A stretch of DNA of 21,125 nt from a virus: the IMG/VR virus record IMGVR_UViG_3300001970_000067, positions 1-21,125 of that record; one strand, written 5' to 3'. Of this stretch, positions 1-7,423 are shown in pieces. Under the pieces are notes generated by a model. That model made no database searches and was not told the origin of the DNA. It was given only the letters and a program-made list of their open reading frames with translations. Within the stretch, counting starts at the first letter, position 1. Each line of letters starts with the position of its first letter. The position numbers were made by a program, and so were the translations under genes.

Positions 1-50
1 GTCCGGCCGAAATCCCGGCCATGTTCAAAAACGCCATGCGTGGGCCGTAA
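1..50 (+). CDS. C-terminal end of an upstream gene (partial)
   Basis: An open frame enters from the left edge and ends at the TAA at 48-50. The readable residues from position 3 are PAEIPAMFKNAMRGP. Too little remains to identify it. Its place directly before tail-tube-like genes suggests a head-completion or tail-completion protein, but that is inferred from position only. A 66-base gap follows, holding the ribosome binding site of the next gene. Confidence 0.55.
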   Translation, partial: PAEIPAMFKNAMRGP

Positions 51-116
51 CCACACCCCCTGCTGACAGCCGCCGGCGGCGGCGACATTAACACCACCCG
101 CACGGAGAACAAACAC

Positions 117-461
117 ATGGCAGGCGAAACCATCGTCCTCGGCAAGGACGTCAGCTACACGGGCATTTTGAACGTCCGTGAAGGCACCATTACCACCACC
201 TACGGCGAGGCCGACGTCACCAAAAAGGGCGACACCAGCCGCAAGTTCCGCAAGACCTGGGCCGAGCAGACGCTCGAGGTTACCTGCGTGGACTATCCCG
301 GCTGCGACGCCGGCGATTCGATCAGCGTCAGCGTGACCAGCGGCAACGGCCACGCCCTGTCGAGCGTCGAGTTCCTCGTCACCAACGTCACGCAGGACGA
401 GCCGCTCGACGACATCATCACCTACACCGTCAGCGCCACCCGTGGCGTGCAGACTGCCTAA
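117..461 (+). CDS. Tail-tube-like protein, copy 1 of 3
   Basis: A 114-residue protein rich in beta-forming residues (Thr, Val, Ser), with no signal peptide or membrane segment. It starts at ATG 117 behind GGAG near 104-108. It lies upstream of a tail chaperone and a tape measure gene, where siphophages keep the major tail protein, and its size and composition suit a small tail-tube subunit. Its C-terminus has the pattern VTNVTQDEPLDD...TYTV, which recurs in the next two genes (ENQPLDG and DGQPLDG). I infer that the three are diverged tandem relatives. It could instead be a tail terminator or decoration protein; there is no direct motif for function. Confidence 0.7.
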   Translation: MAGETIVLGKDVSYTGILNVREGTITTTYGEADVTKKGDTSRKFRKTWAEQTLEVTCVDYPGCDAGDSISVSVTSGNGHALSSVEFLVTNVTQDEPLDDIITYTVSATRGVQTA

Positions 462-470
462 GGAGCAACC

Positions 471-818
471 ATGCCAAACCTTGCCTACACCAGTCCCAGT
501 GTCAGCGGCCCGGGTGCAGCTGGCGTTGATGCCCTCTCGGTCGGCGTGACCGGCGTGATCTCGGTGAACTGGACCGATGAAGTCGAAGCCGTTGACATCA
601 CCCACCGGGGCAGCGCCACCGGCGTCGGAACTGCCTTCCGGGTGGCGACCGGCGGATTCCTCGCCAGCACCATCGAAATCGAGTGCCTCGACGCCACGGC
701 GGTGATGACGGCCCTGGCTACCGGCCCGAATGGCAGCGGCTACCAGGTCATGAGCGTCACCGAAAATCAGCCGCTGGACGGCCCGGTCACCTACAACGTC
801 ACGGTGCGTGAGGGCTAA
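471..818 (+). CDS. Tail-tube-like protein, copy 2 of 3
   Basis: A 115-residue beta-rich protein beginning 9 bases after the previous stop, with AAGGAG at the junction acting as the ribosome binding site. Near its C-terminus VMSVTENQPLDGPVTYNV matches the layout of copy 1 (VTNVTQDEPLDDIITYTV). The mid-protein IEIECLDA also resembles LEVTCVDY of copy 1. These alignments were made by eye. With copies 1 and 3 it probably forms the tail tube or a tube-associated ring. Which copy is the main tube subunit cannot be told from the sequence. Confidence 0.65.
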   Translation: MPNLAYTSPSVSGPGAAGVDALSVGVTGVISVNWTDEVEAVDITHRGSATGVGTAFRVATGGFLASTIEIECLDATAVMTALATGPNGSGYQVMSVTENQPLDGPVTYNVTVREG

Positions 819-821
819 GGT

Positions 822-1223
822 GTGGCGATCAGTCTCGGCCGAGAGTTCACGCTGAGCATCGCCGGCAGCGAGGTTGCCGGCGTGCGTGACACTACGGTCA
901 ACGAGACGGCCAACGAGATCACCTTCCAGCCATACGGCAGCCGCCAAGTCTTTACCTACACGACCGGCTACTCGCTCGATCTGTCGTTCGAGACAATCGA
1001 CTCGGCGTGGTTTGCCGCCGGCGGTGCTCTCCTTGAAAGCGGCGAGCAGACGCCGGTGATCATCACCGACACCGCCAGCAGCACGGTCTGGTCGTTCAAT
1101 GCCGTGGTCACAAGCATCAGCGACGGCCAGCCGTTGGACGGTGTGCGGTCGGTGCAGACCACGCTGAAACTGTATTTCTACGACGCCGGCTCGCCATTGA
1201 GGGCGGGTGATACCAACCCGTGA
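822..1223 (+). CDS. Tail-tube-like protein, copy 3 of 3
   Basis: A 133-residue beta-rich protein with a GTG start at 822, three bases after the previous stop, and GAGGG around 810-814 upstream. The C-terminal segment VVTSISDGQPLDGVRSVQTTLKLYFY carries the same PLD-containing motif as copies 1 and 2, followed by alternating hydrophobic residues typical of a final beta strand. It lies directly upstream of the tail assembly chaperone, the usual position of the major tail protein. It is longer than the other two copies by a short C-terminal extension. Confidence 0.65.
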   Translation: MAISLGREFTLSIAGSEVAGVRDTTVNETANEITFQPYGSRQVFTYTTGYSLDLSFETIDSAWFAAGGALLESGEQTPVIITDTASSTVWSFNAVVTSISDGQPLDGVRSVQTTLKLYFYDAGSPLRAGDTNP

Positions 1224-1230
1224 GGTAGCA

Positions 1231-1821
1231 GTGAGAGAGTTCAGGGATGACCAGGGACGGCCGTGGCAGCTAGCGCTGACTGTTGCCGCAGCGCTGCGAG
1301 TGAAGGACAACGTCAAAATCGAGGTCGAAGGGAAAGAGCAGCCTTTCGACATCGTGGACGTCTCAAGCATTGCCCAGACCATGCAGGTGATGCGGGGGCA
1401 ATACACCACGCTGGCCGAGGCCTTGTATTTCATTCTGCTGCCGCAAACAGAAAGCAAAGCTGTCAGCAAAGACTCTTTTCTCGACGGCATGCGAGGCGAT
1501 GCTCTTGACGAGGCTGCCAAGTGCCTCGAGCAGGAACTCGTCGATTTTTTCCCGAAGCGGCTGCGAGGGCTCGTCGCTCTGATCGCAGCCAAGATGGACA
1601 CGACGAGCGACGAGGCGATTCAGCAGTTTCAGACGCAGCTGGAGAAGGCAACCACCGAAGATCTGTTGGCGCAGTCTGGCGTGCAGTTTGGGAGTGTGCC
1701 GGAATCCTCGGCGTCTACCCCGGAGATTGGACCCTTCGCCAACTCGTCGCCGCCCGAGACGCCCGCCTCGAAGCCGACTGGTGGCACACGGCGCAAATCC
1801 TTTGCCAAACCTTCAACCTAA
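1231..1821 (+). CDS. Tail assembly chaperone, gpG-like product
   Basis: A 196-residue, mostly helical acidic protein (VREFRDDQGRPWQLALTVAAALRV...). In siphophages the gene between the tail tube and the tape measure makes a chaperone (lambda gpG) that coats the tape measure during tail assembly, and a frameshifted longer form (gpGT) that recruits tube subunits. I chose the GTG at 1231, 6 bases after GAGG, over the in-frame GTG at 1207, which overlaps the previous gene. The last 40 or so residues are rich in Ser, Pro and Thr and lie over the T-like frame, so the zero-frame tail may be functionally unimportant. See the T-like extension entry. Confidence 0.8.
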   Translation: MREFRDDQGRPWQLALTVAAALRVKDNVKIEVEGKEQPFDIVDVSSIAQTMQVMRGQYTTLAEALYFILLPQTESKAVSKDSFLDGMRGDALDEAAKCLEQELVDFFPKRLRGLVALIAAKMDTTSDEAIQQFQTQLEKATTEDLLAQSGVQFGSVPESSASTPEIGPFANSSPPETPASKPTGGTRRKSFAKPST

Positions 1822-1946
1822 ACCGAGGCAAGGGGCAACCGAGCCGAGACGCCTACAAGTTCCACCCGTTCGCCAAGAAACCAAAGTCGGCCGCCAGGCC
1901 AGCATCCCGATCTGACCTCGCCCGCCTGTTTGGAGGCAAGACATAA
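1689..1946 (+). CDS. Tail assembly chaperone, T-like extension reached by -1 frameshift
   Basis: This frame, -1 relative to the chaperone gene, has no start codon nearby. From about 1690 it encodes a credible protein: GILGVYPGDWTLRQLV, then ARDARLEADWWHTAQILCQTFNLN, then DAYKFHPF. It resembles the T domain of phage GT chaperones (a TLREL-like helix, a WxHTA segment and a final FHPF-like motif). It ends with TAA at 1944-1946, directly before the tape measure ATG, as expected. Upstream, this frame is Arg-rich shadow sequence, so the switch probably occurs between about 1684 and 1705, around TTTGGGAG. I see no classical slippery heptamer there, so the start given is approximate. Confidence 0.65.
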   Translation, partial: WECAGILGVYPGDWTLRQLVAARDARLEADWWHTAQILCQTFNLNRGKGQPSRDAYKFHPFAKKPKSAARPASRSDLARLFGGKT

Positions 1947-4235
1947 ATGGCAGCCGCCGGCATCAGGATGGGCAAGGTCTTCGTCGAGATCGGCGCAGAC
2001 TCTAAGAAGTTTTTCCGGGCAATCAACCGGGTGAACAAACGCATTGGCCAGCTGGGCCAGTCAATGACAGCGCTCGGCGGAAAAATGGCCGGCGTTGGGG
2101 CGGCGTTGTCGGTGCCGCTCGGCCTAGTTTCTCGGCAGTTCGCTGGCTTTGACGACGCCATTCGGGCGACAGCGGCGGTGACCGGCAACCTCGGAGCAGA
2201 GGGTGCCGCCTCACTGCAGCTGCTAACCGACAAGGCCCGCCAGCTAGGTGCCTCGACGTCCTTTACGGCGGTGGAGGTGGCCAACCTAATGACCGAGCTC
2301 GGCCGGGCTGGTTTTAGTGCCACCGAAATCAACGACATGACCGAGTCGGTGCTTGCCCTTGCCCGGGCTACCGGCACCGACGCCAGCCTGTCGGCCGGCA
2401 TCCTGGCGGCGACGCTGCGGCAGTTCAGCCTTGAGGCTGGCGATGCGGCCAAGGTGGCCGACATTCTGACCAAGGCGGCCAACGGCACGTTCAACACCGT
2501 CGAGGGGTTGGGCGAGTCGCTCAAATACGCTGGCCCGGTCGCCAAGAGCCTTGGCATGAGCCTGGAAGACACGGTGGCCGTGCTCGGCGTGCTAGGCAAT
2601 GTCGGCATTCAAGGCAGCGAGGCCGGCACTGCCCTACGACGGCTTTCCACCATCGCTGCCGGCAGCGGCGAGCAGCTGCAAAACCTGTTCGGCGTGCAAA
2701 ACACCGACGCCACCGGCGAGCTCAAGCCGCTGGTGCAGATCCTCGACGACATTAACACCGCCACGGCCGACATGCCGGTGGCCGAGCGGACCGCCAAGAT
2801 GGCCAAGGCCTTCGGCCTTCTTGGCATCACCTCAGCCAATGTGCTGTCGCAAAGTGCTGGTGGCGTGACAGATTTGGCTAACAAGCTCCGCAACGCCGAC
2901 GGGGCGGCAACCTCTACCGCTCAGGCAATGGACGCAGGCCTTGGCGGGGCAATGCGAAAGGCGATGTCGGCAATTGAAGGCACGGCGTTGGCAATCGGCG
3001 AGGCCTTGGCCCCGATGCTGCAAAGCCTCATTAAAACAATCACCAACGTGGCGGGCGGTCTCACTGCCTTTGTTAAAGACAACCAAGAGCTCATCGTCTC
3101 GATCGCCAAAGGCGTGGGCATCTTTACGGCGGCCGGTGCAGCGATCCTAACCACCGGCTTTGCTCTTTCGTCGTTATCGACAGCCGCTGGCCTCGCCCTG
3201 ACGGCAAGTGCCAGCATTGTCGTAGGTTTTGCATCTATTGTCACCGGTGCAGTCGGCGTGTTGTTTTCTATGGCTGCGATCATCGTAAAGATGTTCGCCG
3301 TCAAAGTTGCCAGCGTCGGGGCGGCTTTGGCGACGCAGGCCGCCTGGATTGCTGCCAGCTGGCCAATCCTTGCCGCTATCGGTGTGATCGGCATATTCAT
3401 TAAGGAAACGATTCAGTCAGAAAAGGCGGCTGACCTCCTCGGCAGCGCCATTGGCGGCGTGACCAGCGAGGCCAAAACGCTGTACGACGAGCTGAGCAAA
3501 GCCAAGGACATTGGTGTTTCCACCTTTGGCGAGATCTTCCAGTCGATCAAAGAGAATGATCTTGAGGGTGCGATCAGCGTAGCAATGAAAGGCCTGACAG
3601 CGGCTTTCACCGTCGCTGGCAATGGCTTTCTCAATGCCGTGGATCGCTGGGGCGTCAATCTGCTGAATGCGTTCGACTTCTACATCTCGTCGATTCCTTT
3701 CCTGCGGTTCTTTGGGCCAGACAAATACAAGTTCAGCCTGTTAGGCGACTCCACAGAAGAAACGAACGCCGACCAGCGGGCCGATAACCGGTTTGCAAAG
3801 CTCGATGAGCGATTAGCGCAGCGGCGACAGCAAAGCGGCCAGGTGCAGCAGGATTTCAGCCGGTTCATGATTCGCCGCCAAGCTGACCGGCAGTTCAACC
3901 AAGAGGTGGCCCAAAAACCCGGGGCGGTCAACACGCTGGCCATGACGCCGGCAGAGCAAGCCCGCGCCGACGCATTCACCAATATGCTGAAAGGCTTTAC
4001 GGCCCAGCAAATTGCCGCCAGAGAAGCACAGGCGGCCGCCCGCCCGCAAGACGAGGAGCGGCAACGCATGCTGCAGCAGGCAGTTGAGCAGGCCGAAGTC
4101 ACCGGCACCTTCTCGTCGGTCGGAATCGGCGGCATGGGCTTCGGCGGCAGCCTGCAACAGCAGCAGCTGGACGAAACCAAGAAGACCAACAAGCTGCTGA
4201 CCGAGCGTCTTGAGCCCGCAGCCATAGGCCCGTAA
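1947..4235 (+). CDS. Phage tail tape measure protein
   Basis: A 762-residue protein starting directly after the T-frame stop, behind TGGAGGC at about 1930. The N-terminal 330 residues match the TP901-type tape measure family: a helical start (GKVFVEIGADSKKFFRAINRVNKRIGQ), then FAGFDDAIRATAAVTG, STSFTAVEVANLMTELGRAGFSATEI, and a GSEAGTALRRL block. Residues about 370-490 are strongly hydrophobic, as in tape measures that insert into the host membrane. The C-terminus is a Gln-rich and Arg-rich helical region. It sets tail length and helps DNA cross the envelope. By the lambda rule of roughly 1.5 angstrom per residue it predicts a tail of about 115 nm. Confidence 0.93.
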   Translation: MAAAGIRMGKVFVEIGADSKKFFRAINRVNKRIGQLGQSMTALGGKMAGVGAALSVPLGLVSRQFAGFDDAIRATAAVTGNLGAEGAASLQLLTDKARQLGASTSFTAVEVANLMTELGRAGFSATEINDMTESVLALARATGTDASLSAGILAATLRQFSLEAGDAAKVADILTKAANGTFNTVEGLGESLKYAGPVAKSLGMSLEDTVAVLGVLGNVGIQGSEAGTALRRLSTIAAGSGEQLQNLFGVQNTDATGELKPLVQILDDINTATADMPVAERTAKMAKAFGLLGITSANVLSQSAGGVTDLANKLRNADGAATSTAQAMDAGLGGAMRKAMSAIEGTALAIGEALAPMLQSLIKTITNVAGGLTAFVKDNQELIVSIAKGVGIFTAAGAAILTTGFALSSLSTAAGLALTASASIVVGFASIVTGAVGVLFSMAAIIVKMFAVKVASVGAALATQAAWIAASWPILAAIGVIGIFIKETIQSEKAADLLGSAIGGVTSEAKTLYDELSKAKDIGVSTFGEIFQSIKENDLEGAISVAMKGLTAAFTVAGNGFLNAVDRWGVNLLNAFDFYISSIPFLRFFGPDKYKFSLLGDSTEETNADQRADNRFAKLDERLAQRRQQSGQVQQDFSRFMIRRQADRQFNQEVAQKPGAVNTLAMTPAEQARADAFTNMLKGFTAQQIAAREAQAAARPQDEERQRMLQQAVEQAEVTGTFSSVGIGGMGFGGSLQQQQLDETKKTNKLLTERLEPAAIGP

Positions 4236-5195
4236 ATGCCAGTCACCCGCTTTATCGAGACCAGCGAATCACGCTCAGCCACGCTGCAGCGGATCGGCAA
4301 GCGTGCGGCCAGCACCATCAGTCTGGAGTTCATGTCCTTCGGCACCTCGATCGACACTGAGGTGCACGCCTACTGCAACACCTTTTTTGCCGCCAACCGG
4401 TTCTACACCATCGCTCCCTACCGGTTCATGGTGGAGAGCTACTCGGTCGAGTACCTCGGCGACGAGGCCTTCCGGGTCACGGCCAACTACACGCTGGACG
4501 GCCAGGACGCCGCCAACGACGGCACCAACAACAACCCGCTACGCCGCACCCGCAGTTTTGACACCGCAGGCGGTACGCAGCACATCACGCAGGCCGAAAA
4601 CGAGCGGGTCTACTCGGCAAGTGGCCCGACCGGGCCTGCTCAGTTCAATGCCATCGGCGTGGACGGAGACAGCGTCGCCGGCGTTGATGTCGTCACGCCG
4701 TCCCTGCAGTGGACCGAGACCTACGACGTGCCGAGTTGGTACGTCACGGCCGGCTATATCAAGACCGTGGCCGACCTCACCGGCACAGTAAACGCTGGCT
4801 ATTTCAGAACTTTCCGCCCGGGCGAGGTGCTCTTTGTTGGATGCAACGGCAATCAGCAGTGGGATGCCGAGAAGGGCGACGGGCCTTGGACCTTGCAATA
4901 CAAGTTTATCGCCAGCCCTAACCGCGGCCTGCCGACCGGCGCTACCGGCACCACTGGCACCTACCTGCCGCCGCTGTCGGTCGGCTCAATCAGCAACATC
5001 GTGAAGAAGGGACACGAGTACCTGTGGGTGCGGTACGAGGACAACGTTGACGACAGCACGCTGCTGAAAAAGCCCAAGCACGTCTACGTCAACCAGGTCT
5101 ACCGGGAGGCCGACTTCGCCGGCCTTGGCATTGGCGGGGCTACGCCCAGCGATCCGGCCGTCGTAGCCGGCGGCAACTACACGCAACCGAGCTAA
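4236..5195 (+). CDS. Tail protein downstream of the tape measure, unassigned
   Basis: A 319-residue protein whose ATG directly follows the tape measure stop, with no clear Shine-Dalgarno sequence, so it is probably translated by coupling. It is rich in Tyr, Thr and Gly with many predicted beta strands. The N-terminal part (TSESRSATLQRIGKRAAST, then FMSFGTSIDTEVHAYCNTFFAANRFYTIAPYRFMVESYSVEYLGDEAFRVTANYTL) looks like a compact structural domain. A short Gly/Thr/Pro linker near residues 230-245 precedes a C-terminal segment. The slot after the tape measure usually holds the distal tail protein or first baseplate component. I recognise no specific family. Confidence 0.75.
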   Translation: MPVTRFIETSESRSATLQRIGKRAASTISLEFMSFGTSIDTEVHAYCNTFFAANRFYTIAPYRFMVESYSVEYLGDEAFRVTANYTLDGQDAANDGTNNNPLRRTRSFDTAGGTQHITQAENERVYSASGPTGPAQFNAIGVDGDSVAGVDVVTPSLQWTETYDVPSWYVTAGYIKTVADLTGTVNAGYFRTFRPGEVLFVGCNGNQQWDAEKGDGPWTLQYKFIASPNRGLPTGATGTTGTYLPPLSVGSISNIVKKGHEYLWVRYEDNVDDSTLLKKPKHVYVNQVYREADFAGLGIGGATPSDPAVVAGGNYTQPS

Positions 5196-5779
5196 TGGCA
5201 AAACCTGACGGCAGAGTCGAGGCGGGACAGTCGCTTAAGCGTGCCATCTCGGCACAGCGGTGGAACGATCTGTGCGATGCGGCGGACATTGTGCACGGGC
5301 GGCGGGGCGGCATTCTTAAGGCTGCACAAAAATCAGGCAACCTGCTAGTAGGCAAAACCCAAAGCGACTGGCAGGTGGGAGAGTCACAGAATATTCGTCT
5401 TTACGGACCTCCATTAGTAGAGCCATCTCAAGGAAAGCCAAAAGAACTGCAAGAACTTTCGGGGATAGTCCAGGCATGGAATGTCCTGCATTTTGTGCCA
5501 GCTGACGAATACGTTTTTCTCTCAAAGGTTGGCGAAACTTGGTTGCTGGCATCTGCAAGACAAGAGACCACCTTGATCGGTAAGCCCGGTGCAGAGTGGG
5601 TCAAGGGTGAAACTACGTTTGTCTACATTTGGGAGCAAGACGAGCTTGGCGGCGAGTTTACTCTCACGAATCCTACCCGTTACGTAACTGCCTACAATCC
5701 TTTTGCTGAGTCCGTCAGCGGGTTTGTCGCCGTCACGTTAGTCAATGGTTTTTGGTACTTGACAGCAGCGGAGTGCTAA
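5195..5779 (+). CDS. Tail-tip-associated protein, unassigned
   Basis: A 194-residue protein whose ATG overlaps the previous stop by one base (TAATG). The N-terminal helix with RAISAQRWNDLCDAADIVHGRRGG is followed by beta-rich sequence with many Trp, Tyr and Val residues, similar in plan to phage adaptor or fibre-stem proteins. Base use changes inside this gene: the first 130 bases look like the GC-rich neighbours, and from about 5330 codons become AT-richer. This may mark a recombination boundary. It probably joins fibres to the tail tip; no family is recognised. Confidence 0.65.
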   Translation: MAKPDGRVEAGQSLKRAISAQRWNDLCDAADIVHGRRGGILKAAQKSGNLLVGKTQSDWQVGESQNIRLYGPPLVEPSQGKPKELQELSGIVQAWNVLHFVPADEYVFLSKVGETWLLASARQETTLIGKPGAEWVKGETTFVYIWEQDELGGEFTLTNPTRYVTAYNPFAESVSGFVAVTLVNGFWYLTAAEC

Positions 5780-5780
5780 G

Positions 5781-7118
5781 ATGGCAGACATACCTATGCC
5801 ATTAGCGTTAATACCGTGGCTACCGCTCTTTGTGTCGCTGCTTCTTGTTCCGGTAGGCTTGCTTTTTCCTGGGTGTCCATGCTGCGAGGACTGCGGCCAA
5901 GACGTATACGACGAAGTTTATGTGACTTACAGCGCAAGCCACCAGGTGGCAAATCAGCTGAGCTTTGGCACCGTCAGATATTTCGACCAACCTTTTCCGG
6001 GGCACTGGTACAAACCAATTTTTCAGCAATATCCATCTTACAGCGTCGCCGACGGCTTCTTTTTTTTATCGCCTATTCCCGAACTAGAAATTGGACAAAG
6101 CGGCTTCACGAATACTGCACAGGTTTATTCTGGGTCTGGAACTGGATACAGCATTGCCACCTCTGGCAGCGTTGCGTGCATAAACGTTGGCCGAACGCAA
6201 AACGCTGTCTACCCAGACAAGCCGCCAGGTGTAGTGGGAAACAGCTGGCGCTACGTGTTTAATGCAAACTACAGCGGGCTGGGCTGTGAATCAAATGGTG
6301 TCGATGTCGTAGTCACACCAACCTGCCCAGACCTAAGCCGACTTGGGGACAGATGGACTGTCGATTGCTACTGGTGCGCAGGAACAAGCAGCCAGCTGTT
6401 TTCACATGGCAACAGTTCCGCGCCGACTGCTCCTAGAATACCGAGCACAGGGCAAAGAACTCAGGAAAGGGCTTTGGTTGTCACTCCAGTAGAATTTCCG
6501 TCTTTGTTTGGAAACCCTGACCAAATCGACCCAACAGCGGCAGCGATTCGGAAATCTGCGTTTAGTTCTCAAGGTTCTGGTAACAGCTCTGGATCCGCAA
6601 GCGGACTTGTGCCTGAATTTCCTTCGCCGCACGAGCTTCCAACAGAGGAGACAATCGGCAATGTTTTTAGGCTAGGTGCTGTAATCACTACCACATTCAA
6701 TTTCAACAGTCAGCCCAAGCAAACGACGACACTTAATGCAGCTATTAGGTTTCCACGCCCAGACTATTTAGTAGACGCAGCGGCAACCATCGCAGCTGGC
6801 GGCAGCACGCTAGTAAACAAGCTTAACCCATGCAGCGGCACTTCTTGTCCGACACAAAGCTTTCATCCCGAAATAACCACCAACTTTTTTTGGAACTCTT
6901 CTTGGAAGGCTTATGCTGCCAACCCACTTGATGGCGTTGGTCCTGCGTTTTTTGAAATTGTCGGAGAAGCTTCAGCAAGAACCGGCCCTGACTCTACGTC
7001 CGAAGATTGGTACATCCTTAAAAAACTAATTTCAAATGTGCAGCCAAGTTTTGTTTTTGGCGCATTCACGCCTGCTTCCACAACAAGCAGCGCTCAAATA
7101 ACATTGGATTTACCATGA
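5781..7118 (+). CDS. Large tail fibre or receptor-binding candidate with hydrophobic N-terminus
   Basis: A 445-residue protein starting one base after the previous stop, with GCGGAG upstream. Residues 8-30 form a hydrophobic segment, followed at once by a Cys cluster, CPCCEDC (about residues 31-37). The rest is Ser/Thr/Asn/Tyr-rich, beta-predicted and low in charge, with scattered Cys, like exported or fibre proteins. Codon use is clearly AT-richer than in the flanking genes. A membrane segment plus Cys cluster is odd for a plain tail fibre; it could be a membrane- or lipid-anchored surface protein, though the FPGC motif is not a good lipobox. Function is inferred from position only. Confidence 0.6.
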   Translation: MADIPMPLALIPWLPLFVSLLLVPVGLLFPGCPCCEDCGQDVYDEVYVTYSASHQVANQLSFGTVRYFDQPFPGHWYKPIFQQYPSYSVADGFFFLSPIPELEIGQSGFTNTAQVYSGSGTGYSIATSGSVACINVGRTQNAVYPDKPPGVVGNSWRYVFNANYSGLGCESNGVDVVVTPTCPDLSRLGDRWTVDCYWCAGTSSQLFSHGNSSAPTAPRIPSTGQRTQERALVVTPVEFPSLFGNPDQIDPTAAAIRKSAFSSQGSGNSSGSASGLVPEFPSPHELPTEETIGNVFRLGAVITTTFNFNSQPKQTTTLNAAIRFPRPDYLVDAAATIAAGGSTLVNKLNPCSGTSCPTQSFHPEITTNFFWNSSWKAYAANPLDGVGPAFFEIVGEASARTGPDSTSEDWYILKKLISNVQPSFVFGAFTPASTTSSAQITLDLP

Positions 7119-7423
7119 GCCTATCTGGTCCGTTCTGCGAATATGACCAAACTCGCTGCATAATCTGTGGGCTCGAAACAAAGCGGCCAGATTTGCGGCG
7201 GAATTGCTATGTCAAAATGAACTTTATTGCAGCCGGTGATGCAGTCAGTGGCATCCTGAGCCGGGCCGGAATTACAGAGTCAAGAATCACAAAGTTGCTT
7301 GGTTCTCCGTGCGGCTGCGGTAAACGGAGGGCCGCCTTAAATAAGCTGGGATATATCGTGCAAGAGCGGGTTGCAAGGGCTGCGGCGAAAACAAGAAAGG
7401 CATTGTTAGGTGGAAACTGGTAA
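7115..7423 (+). CDS. Small Cys-rich protein of a tail-linked orphan type
   Basis: A 102-residue protein whose ATG overlaps the previous stop (ATGA). Cys residues at 8, 15, 18, 31, 66 and 68, including CIIC and CGCGKRR, suggest metal binding. The C-terminal block GDAVSGILSRAGI...SPCGCGKRRAALNKLGY resembles small phage proteins near tail genes with a GD(A/R)V...CGCxKR(R/Q)xxLN pattern; their role is unknown to me. The C-terminus is basic and may bind nucleic acid. It belongs by codon use to the AT-richer island and overlaps the next gene by 14 bases. Confidence 0.65.
   Translation: MSLSGPFCEYDQTRCIICGLETKRPDLRRNCYVKMNFIAAGDAVSGILSRAGITESRITKLLGSPCGCGKRRAALNKLGYIVQERVARAAAKTRKALLGGNW

Noticed and set aside
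1545-1551. Slippery heptamer T TTT TTC in the zero frame of the tail chaperone gene
   Set aside because: It is a formally perfect -1 heptamer, but slipping there would replace a good helical domain with Arg-rich shadow sequence for about 45 residues before the T-like domain. The real switch is more likely near 1690.
1853-2608. 251-codon minus-strand frame opposite the start of the tape measure gene
   Set aside because: The Ser/Ala/Pro-rich product with no motif is an antisense shadow of the tape measure coding sequence.
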